Below are positions 1-6,231 of a stretch of 6,480 bases of DNA, one piece after another. Position numbers and translations under genes: made by a program. Numbering within the stretch: position 1 is the first letter of the stretch; each line of letters starts with the position of its first letter. The DNA is from Lachnospiraceae bacterium (GTDB lineage: Bacteria; Bacillota; Clostridia; Lachnospirales; Lachnospiraceae): assembly GCA_017959525.1 (NCBI GenBank), contig JAGDAL010000127.1, positions 1 to 6,480 on the forward strand, in the 5' to 3' direction. The notes below the pieces were generated by a model that ran no database searches, had not been told where the DNA came from, and worked only from the letters and a program-made list of their open reading frames with translations.

Positions 1-385
1 CATTGATGGTATCCAGCACATCCAGAATCGGATCGTTTTCCCGCTCTTTGTTAATATAGAAGATTTCTCCTTCTTCGCGGATAATAAGGAAGGAAGAAAT
101 CTGTCCCAGCTGTTCGTCCATCTCACGGAAATCGTCGCCTCTGTTATAGAAGTTTTCCTCGTCCGTCAGTTTGTCTTCCACAAGCACCAAAAATTCACCC
201 GTCACGGACGAATAAATCTCGGACGGATTCAGTGCGGCAGACAGAGGAATGTCGTCAACGCCGTAAGTATGCTTCATGTTCCAGACGATTGAAGAACAGA
301 TGACAAAATAAGTCACCGCCGCCAAAAGGAAAGGCAGAATGACAATCGCAAAGAATATGATAATCAGTCGGGTGTTAAGTTTCAT
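1..385 (-). CDS. Membrane sensor protein, probable sensor histidine kinase (N-terminal 128 residues, runs off window)
   Basis: The start codon is at 385-383, preceded by a CAGGAG ribosome-binding site (391-396) 5 bases upstream. The frame stays open to the left edge, giving 128 complete codons. The protein begins with a short basic stretch (MKLNTR) followed by one strong hydrophobic segment at about residues 7-30. After it comes a hydrophilic, acidic stretch (residues 36-128) with alternating strand-like and charged segments, which reads as an extracytoplasmic sensor domain. A single N-terminal membrane anchor plus an outside domain is the usual layout of two-component sensor histidine kinases in Clostridia, which then carry a second membrane helix, HAMP, HisKA and HATPase domains. 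None of those lie in this window, so the kinase call is inference. A methyl-accepting or other membrane receptor is possible. The gene follows the sugar-ATPase gene on the same strand but is separated from it by a terminator, a possible own promoter and a highly structured leader. Confidence 0.6.
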   Translation of the reverse strand, partial: MKLNTRLIIIFFAIVILPFLLAAVTYFVICSSIVWNMKHTYGVDDIPLSAALNPSEIYSSVTGEFLVLVEDKLTDEENFYNRGDDFREMDEQLGQISSFLIIREEGEIFYINKERENDPILDVLDTIN

Positions 386-415
386 TGAATCTCCTGGGTT
401 ATCTGGGCTTACCTT

Positions 416-516
416 CCTTTTGCAATGCACTCACACTATAATTCTGCAAAAAGGTATAACCTCTCTCAAGTAAACTTGAAGCGGTTACCCCTTTTGCAGA
501 ATTGCATTGCAAAAGG
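416..516. repeat. Nested inverted repeat with four alternating CCTTTTGCA copies in the kinase leader
   Basis: The outer arms CCTTTTGCAATGCA (416-429) and TGCATTGCAAAAGG (503-516) are perfect 14-base complements. Inside them ATTCTGCAAAAAGG (441-454) faces CCTTTTGCAGAAT (490-502), and this pairing extends through GGTATAACC (453-461) against GGTTAC (483-488) with a few mismatches. In the centre TCAAG (466-470) and CTTGA (475-479) close a TAAA loop. The word CCTTTTGCA therefore occurs at 416-424 and 490-498, and its complement at 445-454 (one extra A) and 508-516. Two structures compete: one long hairpin over the whole element, or two local hairpins (416-454 and 490-516). The element lies between the terminator of the ABC gene and the start of the downstream gene, so it would sit in that gene's leader. 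Confidence 0.85.
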
Positions 517-540
517 GTGTCCGCATATCCGCGAACACCC
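511..540 (-). terminator. Intrinsic terminator of the HPr-like/ABC ATPase unit
   Basis: Read on the minus strand, GGGTGTTCGC (540-531) pairs with GCGGACACCC (524-515) over ten positions including one G-T wobble, around a six-base GGATAT loop. TTTT (514-511) follows directly. It starts about 30 bases after the TAG stop of the ABC gene. The T tract is short, so termination may be partial. Those four T residues are also the beginning of the inverted repeat at 416-516. Confidence 0.65.
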
Positions 541-542
541 TT

Positions 543-571
543 ATTATAACACATTTTTGATTTCTTAAAAC
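543..571 (-). promoter_or_regulatory. Possible extended -10 promoter for the putative kinase gene
   Basis: On the minus strand TG-T-TATAAT (551-543) is a perfect extended -10 element. A weak -35-like GTTTTA (571-566) lies 17 bases upstream and overlaps the stop codon of the ABC gene. Transcription would start near 536, inside the terminator hairpin, and give a leader of about 150 bases containing the whole inverted repeat. The -35 match is poor and the region is AT-rich, so a chance match is possible. Confidence 0.4.
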
Positions 572-1683
572 TAGTTGGTGATAACCATTTCGGTTTCTTT
601 ATCGAATACGTGAATCTTCTCAACGTCAAGTGCGAACTTAATGGTATCTCCGGGTCTTGCAGTTGTTCTGGAGTCAACTCTTGCGGTCATCGGGAACATC
701 TCAAGATCGAAGTATAAGAATACTTCTGCACCAAGTAATTCGTATACCTTAATGGTAGATTCGAATACGCTCATAGGAGAAGTTTCAACATACATCTCGC
801 TGTCATATACGTCTTCGGGACGAATACCGAAGGTTACGCTTCTTCCGTCATAGCCGCCCTCGATTAACTTCTTGGACTTAGCAGGAGGAAGAGGAATGGA
901 GTGACCTGCTACATTTAAGTATGCGGTCTCGCCGGAAACTTCTACGATAGCATCGAGGAAGTTCATCTGAGGAGATCCCATGAAACCTGCTACGAACAGG
1001 TTCTGAGGTCTGTCATAAAGGTTCTGAGGAGTGTCAACCTGCTGGATAACACCGTCCTTCATAACGACGATTCTGGTACCAAGGGTCATAGCCTCGGTCT
1101 GGTCATGGGTTACATAGATGATGGTGGTACCAAGTCTCTGATGAAGCTTGGCAATCTCAATTCTCATCTGTACACGAAGCTTGGCATCCAGGTTGGAAAG
1201 AGGCTCGTCCATAAGGAATACCTTAGGATTACGAACGATTGCACGTCCCATAGCAACACGCTGTCTCAGTCCACCGGAAAGAGCCTTCTGCTTACGCTCA
1301 ATTAAGTTCTCAAGATCAAGGATCTTAGCAGCTTCACGAACCTGACGATCAATCTGATCCTTCGGTACCTTACGAAGCTTCAAACCGAATGCCATGTTAT
1401 CATATACGGTCATATGAGGATACAGAGCGTAGTTCTGGAATACCATTGCGATATCACGGTCCTTAGGCTCTACAGCGTTCATAACCTTACCATCGATGGT
1501 CAACTCACCGCTGGAGATATCCTCCAAACCAGCGATCATACGAAGAGTGGTAGACTTACCACATCCGGAAGGACCTACGAAGATGATGAACTCCTTGTCC
1601 TCAATGTCCAGGTTGAAATCCTTAACAGCTTCAAAGCCGTTTGGATATACTTTACAAATGTTCTTAAGTGAAATATTTGCCAT
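571..1683 (-). CDS. ugpC: Sugar ABC transporter ATP-binding protein, MsmX/UgpC/MalK family
   Basis: This 370-residue cytoplasmic ATPase would energise CUT1-type carbohydrate importers, pairing with separate permeases and substrate-binding lipoproteins. Motifs in order: Walker A GPSGCGKST (37-45), Q-loop Q83 in VFQNYALYPHMTV, ABC signature LSGGLRQR (135-142), Walker B VFLMDEP (155-161) with catalytic E160, D-loop SNLD (163-166) and H-loop H193 in VTHDQ. The C-terminal TOBE/MOP-like regulatory domain spans about 235-370 and includes GIRPED (286-291). Length and domain order are normal for the family. The signature has Leu at 139 where the family nearly always has Gln. An AAAGGAG ribosome-binding site (1692-1698) lies 8 bases before the ATG. 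The gene starts 26 bases after the stop of the HPr-like gene, so the two are probably cotranscribed. No permease or binding-protein gene is next to it, which fits a shared ATPase serving several transporters, as MsmX does in Bacillus subtilis. The family is certain; the substrate cannot be read from the sequence. Confidence 0.95.
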   Translation of the reverse strand: MANISLKNICKVYPNGFEAVKDFNLDIEDKEFIIFVGPSGCGKSTTLRMIAGLEDISSGELTIDGKVMNAVEPKDRDIAMVFQNYALYPHMTVYDNMAFGLKLRKVPKDQIDRQVREAAKILDLENLIERKQKALSGGLRQRVAMGRAIVRNPKVFLMDEPLSNLDAKLRVQMRIEIAKLHQRLGTTIIYVTHDQTEAMTLGTRIVVMKDGVIQQVDTPQNLYDRPQNLFVAGFMGSPQMNFLDAIVEVSGETAYLNVAGHSIPLPPAKSKKLIEGGYDGRSVTFGIRPEDVYDSEMYVETSPMSVFESTIKVYELLGAEVFLYFDLEMFPMTARVDSRTTARPGDTIKFALDVEKIHVFDKETEMVITN

Positions 1684-1709
1684 TGTAGTGGCTCCTTTCT
1701 TAGTTGTTA

Positions 1710-1943
1710 TTATTCTACGATAAAGTCTTTCAGTTCAGCCAAAATCTTATCAAGATCGTTATCTTTCTGGATAACTAACTCAAGATCCTGAGATAAGTCT
1801 AAGGAAAAGATTCCCATGATAGACTTTGCATCAATTACGTAACGTCCTGCAACAAGATCAAAGTCGTTATCGAATAAGGTAATTACATTAACGAACTTCT
1901 TAACCTTGTCGATGGAGTTGATGTTTACTTTAATTGATTTCAT
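1710..1943 (-). CDS. HPr-like protein lacking the catalytic histidine (Crh-like)
   Basis: This 77-residue protein has the size of HPr, the phosphocarrier of the sugar phosphotransferase system. The segment AKSIMGIFSLDL (39-50) matches the HPr region around the HPr-kinase site (KSIMG), with the regulatory serine at Ser41. The LHARPA motif carrying the phospho-accepting histidine is absent. Aligned from the serine, the equivalent stretch is SIDKVKKFV (10-18), with Ser10 about where His15 should be. It therefore cannot relay phosphate from enzyme I to sugar permeases by the known mechanism, but could still be phosphorylated on serine. The precedent is Crh of Bacillus subtilis, which has Gln in place of His15 and acts with CcpA in catabolite repression. 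An AAAAGGGGG ribosome-binding site (1951-1959) sits 7 bases before the ATG. It is the first gene of a unit with the sugar ABC ATPase. The fold assignment is confident. The role as a carbon-status sensor or regulator is inference. Confidence 0.88.
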   Translation of the reverse strand: MKSIKVNINSIDKVKKFVNVITLFDNDFDLVAGRYVIDAKSIMGIFSLDLSQDLELVIQKDNDLDKILAELKDFIVE

Positions 1944-1972
1944 AATTGCACCCCCTTTTTAAAGCTAGGTTC

Positions 1973-2001
1973 ATTTTATGCGAAGGGGCTACTTGGAACA
2001 A
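1973..2001 (-). promoter_or_regulatory. Promoter for the HPr-like/ABC ATPase unit
   Basis: On the minus strand TTGTTC (2001-1996) and TAAAAT (1978-1973) are separated by exactly 17 bases, a sigma-A-type arrangement. The predicted start near 1966 leaves a short leader of about 22 bases before the ATG at 1943. Repeated TGGTTA words lie immediately upstream of the -35 box. Confidence 0.5.
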
Positions 2002-2024
2002 TGGTAAACTAACCAAAATAACCA
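2002..2024. repeat. TGGTTA repeats next to the -35 box, possible regulator-binding site
   Basis: On the plus strand TAACCA occurs at 2010-2015 and again at 2019-2024, a 9-base period. The opposite-orientation TGGTAA (2002-2007) differs from a third, inverted copy by one base. Together they form two direct half-sites plus an inverted one, TGGT-N6-ACCA (2002-2015). They abut the upstream side of the -35 box of the HPr-like promoter and lie about 35 bases from the -35 of the divergent gdpP promoter. The regulator is unknown. Confidence 0.35.
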
Positions 2025-2057
2025 ACATTTCTTCGTTAAAATGACTAGACCCCGAAA

Positions 2058-2086
2058 TTTGTAAAAAAAGGGGGAAATGATATAAT
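2058..2086 (+). promoter_or_regulatory. Extended -10 promoter of the gdpP-rplI-dnaB operon
   Basis: TG-A-TATAAT (2078-2086) is a perfect extended -10 element. A -35-like TTTGTA (2058-2063) has 17-base spacing, or TTGTAA (2059-2064) has 16. Transcription would start near 2093, giving a leader of about 77 bases. A second TATAAT at 2100-2105 has no -35 partner. This promoter is divergent from the HPr-like promoter, and the two share the intergenic region 1944-2169. Confidence 0.7.
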
Positions 2087-2131
2087 AAAGTAGTTAAATT
2101 ATAATTGTGGGGAAAACTGCGTATTGCAGGG

Positions 2132-2148
2132 ACAATAGATACTATTGT
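2132..2148 (+). promoter_or_regulatory. Leader hairpin just upstream of the gdpP ribosome-binding site
   Basis: ACAATAG (2132-2138) and CTATTGT (2142-2148) are perfect 7-base complements around an ATA loop. They lie 9 bases before the AGGGAG ribosome-binding site (2158-2163). A smaller CTGC/GCAG hairpin sits just upstream, around 2117-2129. No T tract follows, so this is not a terminator. It could influence translation or mRNA stability. Confidence 0.4.
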
Positions 2149-2169
2149 ACTTGAATTAGGGAGATTCAC

Positions 2170-4215
2170 ATGACAGGCATAAAATTTAACGGGAAGCTCA
2201 AGCATTTCTTACGAGCTCCCATATATCTAACGGTATTTTTTCTTATCGGTAGCATCGGACTGTTTTTCGTTGACATGCGTGCAGGTGCCGGTGCCTTGGG
2301 CATTAGCGTCCTCTACGGGCTCTTATGCTTCTTGTTCTACCGCCTTTACCGCAAAAAAATAAACAACGAAATCATTAGCTTTGCTACCCAGTTCGGTATG
2401 GTGCAACGGGAGCTGCTTCGGAACTTCCAGATTCCGTATGCGATTTTGGATGACGAAGGCAAAATCCTTTGGATGAACAACCAGTTCGTTAAGATCAGTG
2501 GTCGCGACAAGGCGTACCAGAAGTCCATTACCGGTATTTTTACTTCTATTACCAGACAGGTCATTGAGCAGGCCAATGAAGAGCCGTATTCCATTCACTT
2601 AGAGCACAACGAGCGGTTCTATGAAGCCGCATTGCAGAAGCTGAACTTCTCTCATGACGACGGCGAGCAGTTGCTGGCCTTAGCCGGAGACGAATCTCTC
2701 ACCGCTCTTTTGATGTTTGATGAGACGGATTTGATGCACTATCGCAAGATCAACGACGATGAGCGTTTGGTCGTTGCTTTTGTTTACATTGATAACTATG
2801 AAGAAACCATTGATGAGGTGGAGGACGTCAAGCGCTCTCTTCTGACTGCGGTGATCGACCGTAAGATCAGCCGTTTCTTCAGCGATATCAACGCCATTGT
2901 TCGTAAGGTGGAGAAGGACAAGTACTTCATCGTTTTCCAGCAGCAGTATATGGCTCAGCTGGAAGAAGGCAAGTTCTCTCTATTAGAAGATATTAAGACC
3001 ATCAAGATGGGTAACGAAAGTGAGATTACCTTAAGTATCGGTATCGGTATGAACGGTGCGGATTACACCGAGAGTGCAGAGTTTGCCAAGATAGCAATCG
3101 GTTTAGCACTTGGTCGCGGTGGTTCCCAGGCCGTTGTGAAGGACCGTGGCGAAGTTATGTACTACGGCGTTCGCGGTAAGGAAATCGAGAAGAGTACCCG
3201 TGTCAAGGCCCGCGTAAAGGCCCAGGCCCTTCGCGAGATGATGGAGTCCAAAAACCGTGTCATCGTTATGGGTCACCAGATCAGCGATATCGATGCGTTG
3301 GGCGCCGGACTCGGTGTATTCTGTGCAGCCAGAGAGCTGGGCAAGCCTTGTCAGATCGTACTGAATACCATTACCACCAGTCTTCGTCCATTGGTGGAAG
3401 CCTTCTCCGAATCCGCAGGATATCCTAGAGATATGTTTGTTAACAGCGGAGAGGCATTGGATATTTTGGATAACAACACCTTGGTTGTTGTGGTTGATAC
3501 CAACCGTCCGAACTATACGGAGTGTCCGCAGCTTTTAGACCGTTGCAAGAACGTGGTGGTTTTTGACCATCATCGTCAGGGCAGCGAGCAGGTACAGAAT
3601 CCAATGATGTCCTACATCGAGCCGTATGCTTCCTCTACCTGTGAGATGATTGCGGAAGTATTACAGTATTTTTCCGAGCGTATCCATCTATCTCCTCTGG
3701 AGGCAGATTGTATTTATGCCGGTATCTTGATTGATACCAACAACTTTATGACGAAGGTTGGTGTTCGTACGTTTGAAGCCGCTGCTTACTTAAGACGTTG
3801 CGGCGCAGAAGTTACCCGCGTGCGTAAGATGCTGCGCGAGGATATGGAGACCTACAAGGCCCGTGCGGAAGTGGTTCGACACGCAGAGGTTTACCACGGT
3901 GCATTTGCCATCTCCGTTTGCGAAGCCAGCGAATTAGAGAGCCCGACGGTTGTCGGTGCACAGGCTGCCAATGAGCTTCTGAACATTGTCGGAATCAAGG
4001 CATCCTTTGTTTTAACGGAATACCAGAAAAAGATTTACGTCAGCTCCCGTTCCATCGACGAGATTGACGTTCAGCTGATTATGGAGCGCCTCGGCGGCGG
4101 CGGACACCTCAATGTTGCCGGTGCTCAGATTGAAGACAGCAATATCGACGACGTCAAGAACCGAATCGAGAATATAATAGACATCATGATAGACGAAGGA
4201 GAGATTAAATTATGA
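2170..4215 (+). CDS. gdpP: GdpP, membrane-bound cyclic-di-AMP phosphodiesterase
   Basis: This 681-residue enzyme hydrolyses c-di-AMP to pApA and so controls the second messenger that governs potassium and osmolyte balance and cell-wall stress in Firmicutes. Domains in order: two membrane helices (about 16-35 and 41-58), a PAS domain (about 75-160, haem-binding in Bacillus homologues), a degenerate GGDEF domain (about 170-340) with no intact GG(D/E)EF motif, then the DHH/DHHA1 catalytic module (about 360-670). The expected metal-binding motifs are all present: GHQISDIDALG (369-378 with D373 and D375), VVDTNRP (D443), FDHH (D466-H468), GILIDTNNF (D522) and GGGGHLNVAG (642-651). Length and order match B. 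subtilis GdpP, so it should be active. The start is supported by AGGGAG (2158-2163) 6 bases upstream. It is the first gene of the operon and its TGA stop overlaps the rplI start by 4 bases, suggesting translational coupling. Confidence 0.97.
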   Translation: MTGIKFNGKLKHFLRAPIYLTVFFLIGSIGLFFVDMRAGAGALGISVLYGLLCFLFYRLYRKKINNEIISFATQFGMVQRELLRNFQIPYAILDDEGKILWMNNQFVKISGRDKAYQKSITGIFTSITRQVIEQANEEPYSIHLEHNERFYEAALQKLNFSHDDGEQLLALAGDESLTALLMFDETDLMHYRKINDDERLVVAFVYIDNYEETIDEVEDVKRSLLTAVIDRKISRFFSDINAIVRKVEKDKYFIVFQQQYMAQLEEGKFSLLEDIKTIKMGNESEITLSIGIGMNGADYTESAEFAKIAIGLALGRGGSQAVVKDRGEVMYYGVRGKEIEKSTRVKARVKAQALREMMESKNRVIVMGHQISDIDALGAGLGVFCAARELGKPCQIVLNTITTSLRPLVEAFSESAGYPRDMFVNSGEALDILDNNTLVVVVDTNRPNYTECPQLLDRCKNVVVFDHHRQGSEQVQNPMMSYIEPYASSTCEMIAEVLQYFSERIHLSPLEADCIYAGILIDTNNFMTKVGVRTFEAAAYLRRCGAEVTRVRKMLREDMETYKARAEVVRHAEVYHGAFAISVCEASELESPTVVGAQAANELLNIVGIKASFVLTEYQKKIYVSSRSIDEIDVQLIMERLGGGGHLNVAGAQIEDSNIDDVKNRIENIIDIMIDEGEIKL

Positions 4216-4658
4216 AAGTAATCTTATTACAGGACGTTAAATCCCAGGGCAAGAAGGGTGACATCATCGAGGTGTCCGAGGGATATGCGCGTAATATGTT
4301 AATCAAGAAAAAACTTGGTGTGGAGGCGACTCCGGAGGCTCTGAACAACTTAAAGCTTCAGAACCGTCACGAGGAGAAGGTAGCTGCTGAGAACTTAGCG
4401 GATGCCCAGGCTCTTGCCAAGGAAGTGGCTGAGTGGTTGGTTGAGACCAAGATCAAGACCGGCGAAGGCGGAAGAACCTTCGGCAGCGTTTCTTCTAAGG
4501 AAATCGCTCAGGCCATTACCAAGCAGTACGGCAAGACCATCGACAAGAAGAAGATTCAGTTGGAAGAAGCAATTCGCTCCCTTGGAACACACGAGGTCAA
4601 AGTGAAATTACATCCACAGGTAACCGCAACACTGCGTGTTCACGTAGGAGAGGAATAG
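4212..4658 (+). CDS. rplI: 50S ribosomal protein L9
   Basis: This 148-residue component of the large ribosomal subunit binds 23S rRNA near the L1 stalk and helps maintain reading-frame fidelity. The N-terminal RNA-binding domain carries the family signature GKKGDIIEVSEGYARNML (13-30). A long, charged connecting helix follows (about 41-75). The C-terminal domain begins around 80 and includes GGRTFGSVSSKEIAQAI (86-102) and ends LRVHVGEE. The length is normal. An AAGGAG ribosome-binding site (4196-4201) lies inside the end of gdpP, 10 bases before the ATG, and the start codon overlaps the gdpP stop in an ATGA. The dnaB start follows one base after the TAG stop. Nothing unusual is seen. Confidence 0.98.
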   Translation: MKVILLQDVKSQGKKGDIIEVSEGYARNMLIKKKLGVEATPEALNNLKLQNRHEEKVAAENLADAQALAKEVAEWLVETKIKTGEGGRTFGSVSSKEIAQAITKQYGKTIDKKKIQLEEAIRSLGTHEVKVKLHPQVTATLRVHVGEE

Positions 4659-4659
4659 A

Positions 4660-6012
4660 ATGGACCAGGTAACAGTTACACGAACCATGCCGAACTCCCT
4701 AGAGGCAGAGCAGTCCGTCATCGGCTCCATGCTGATGGACAAGGACGCCATCATCGCCGCTATGGAGTCCTTACAGGGCGATGACTTTTTCCATCAGTCC
4801 TACGGCATGTTGTTTGATACAATCATTGAAGTATATAACGCAGGCGAAGACGCCATGGATCCGGTTGTCTTAACCAACAAGCTGCGTGAGAAAAATGCAC
4901 CGGCGGAAATCTCCGATGTGAATTTCTTGGTTAGCTTAATGGAGCACGTACCGACCAGTATTAACATCAAGAGCTACTGCGACATCGTTAGCCAGAAGGC
5001 CATGCTGCGCAAGATCATCCGTATGAGCCAGTCCATCGAGAACGACTGCTACAAGGATGATGAACCGGTCAGCGATGTTATGGACCGCATCGAAAAAGAG
5101 TTCTTAGCTCTGTTACAGAACCGCGGTGTCGGTGATTTCGTTCCGATTCGACAGGTTGTACTTAACGCCTTAGAGAAGATTGCTTCCGCTGCAAAAATGC
5201 AGGGTAGCGTTACCGGTATTCCTACCGGCTTCACAGATTTGGACTACAAGATGGCCGGCTTACAGCCATCCGATTTGATTTTGCTCGCTGCCCGTCCTTC
5301 CATGGGTAAAACAGCGTTTGTTTTGAATATTGCCCAGCACGTTGCATTCCACGAGAACAAATGCACCGCCATTTTCTCTCTGGAAATGAGTAAGGAGCAG
5401 CTGGTTAACCGTCTCTTCTCCCTGGAGTCCAGAGTCGATGCCCAGAAGCTCCGTACCGGTAACTTACAAGACTTCGAGTGGCAGGAACTGGTAGAAGGTG
5501 CCAACATCATCGCCGGTTCTCCTCTCATCATCGACGATACCCCAGGTATCAGCATCTCCGAGATGCGTAGCAAGTGCCGTAAGTTCAAGCAGGAACAAGG
5601 CTTAGACCTGATCATCATCGACTACTTACAGTTGATGAGTGGTAGTGGCAAGTCTGTTTCCCGCCAGCAGGAAGTATCTGATATTTCCCGTGCCTTGAAG
5701 GGACTGGCCCGTGAGCTGAACGTTCCGGTTATCGCCTTATCCCAGCTGAACCGAGGCGTAGAGCAGCGTGACGACAAGCGACCGATGATGTCCGATCTCC
5801 GTGACTCCGGAGCCATCGAGCAGGATGCGGACGTTGTAATGTTCATCTACCGTGATGACTACTACAACAAGGACACCGACCGCAAGAACATCTCTGAAAT
5901 CATCATCGCTAAGCAACGTAACGGCCCTGTCGGAACCACCGAGCTGGCCTGGTTACCACAGTACACCAAGTTCGGCAACCTGGAAAAGAGCCACCGACGC
6001 GAAGAAGAATAA
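4660..6012 (+). CDS. dnaB: Replicative DNA helicase DnaB
   Basis: This 450-residue hexameric 5'-3' helicase unwinds DNA at the replication fork and recruits primase (the homologue is called DnaC in B. subtilis). The N-terminal collar domain (about 10-110) begins with the typical PNSLEAEQSVIGSML. A linker helix follows, and the RecA-type motor spans about 180-440. Key motifs: Walker A ARPSMGKTAF (211-220; Gly is more common at the first position), catalytic Glu in SLEM (E242), Walker B LIIIDYLQLM (317-326), the SQLNRGVEQR motif (361-370) and AKQRNGPVGT (417-426) with the arginine-finger region. No intein or insertion interrupts it. AGGAG (4646-4650) lies 9 bases before the ATG, within the end of rplI. 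It is the last gene of the operon, and a strong terminator starts 5 bases after the TAA stop. Confidence 0.98.
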   Translation: MDQVTVTRTMPNSLEAEQSVIGSMLMDKDAIIAAMESLQGDDFFHQSYGMLFDTIIEVYNAGEDAMDPVVLTNKLREKNAPAEISDVNFLVSLMEHVPTSINIKSYCDIVSQKAMLRKIIRMSQSIENDCYKDDEPVSDVMDRIEKEFLALLQNRGVGDFVPIRQVVLNALEKIASAAKMQGSVTGIPTGFTDLDYKMAGLQPSDLILLAARPSMGKTAFVLNIAQHVAFHENKCTAIFSLEMSKEQLVNRLFSLESRVDAQKLRTGNLQDFEWQELVEGANIIAGSPLIIDDTPGISISEMRSKCRKFKQEQGLDLIIIDYLQLMSGSGKSVSRQQEVSDISRALKGLARELNVPVIALSQLNRGVEQRDDKRPMMSDLRDSGAIEQDADVVMFIYRDDYYNKDTDRKNISEIIIAKQRNGPVGTTELAWLPQYTKFGNLEKSHRREEE

Positions 6013-6016
6013 GAAG

Positions 6017-6041
6017 GACGCCCACCCGGGCGTCTTTTTTT
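6017..6041 (+). terminator. Intrinsic terminator of the gdpP-rplI-dnaB operon
   Basis: GACGCCC (6017-6023) and GGGCGTC (6028-6034) form a perfect 7-base GC-rich stem around an ACCC loop. Seven T residues (6035-6041) follow directly. It begins 5 bases after the dnaB stop codon, so transcripts should end here efficiently. Confidence 0.95.
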
Positions 6042-6231
6042 GTACCCACGCTCCTCTCCCGCCCGCCCCACTCCACTTTTGTGTGGCCGCCGCCGCTGGG
6101 GGTGTGCCCGTACCTTCACCCAGTTCACAAGAGTCATAGATTTTCCGGCACCCAGGGTTTTTCAACCCGTTGGTGTCTCTTTCAGTGGTTTTGCACTTCT
6201 TTCGCGTGTGTGTCGATCAAACGGACAGGTA
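6042..6231. other. Gene-free, C-rich stretch with several hairpins
   Basis: I see no credible gene here. The plus strand is rich in C and pyrimidine runs, unlike the coding regions. Three hairpins stand out. CCAC/GTGG is at 6073-6086. CTGGG-TG pairs with CACCCAG, with a two-base bulge, at 6096-6123. The third is an extended hairpin at about 6147-6178, where GGGTT and AACCC close a TTTC loop and the stem continues outward through CACC/GGTG with one bulge and one mismatch. No good sigma-A promoter is visible on the plus strand. The stretch could be the beginning of the structured element that follows, or an independent spacer. Confidence 0.5.

Noticed and set aside
476..488. LacI/CcpA-like operator (TTGAAGCGGTTAC) in the kinase leader
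   Set aside because: It lacks the full catabolite-repression consensus by at least one base in spacing, and it is part of the inverted-repeat stem and loop, which explains the sequence better.
416..516. Miniature inverted-repeat transposable element
   Set aside because: The 14-base terminal arms would fit, but the flanks show no target-site duplication and the right end is shared with the ABC gene terminator. Not excluded, but unsupported.
399..677. 92-codon open frame on the minus strand
   Set aside because: It overlaps the C-terminal end of the ABC ATPase gene in another frame, then runs through the terminator and inverted repeat. The product resembles no protein I recognise.
5244..5618. 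124-codon open frame antisense to dnaB
   Set aside because: It is a shadow of the dnaB reading frame, Ser/Met/Cys-rich, with no ribosome-binding site or known motif.
6114..6144. Plus-strand promoter (TTCACC and TAGATT, 16-base spacing) before the structured element
   Set aside because: Both boxes match the consensus poorly and the spacing is not ideal, so it is no better than chance.
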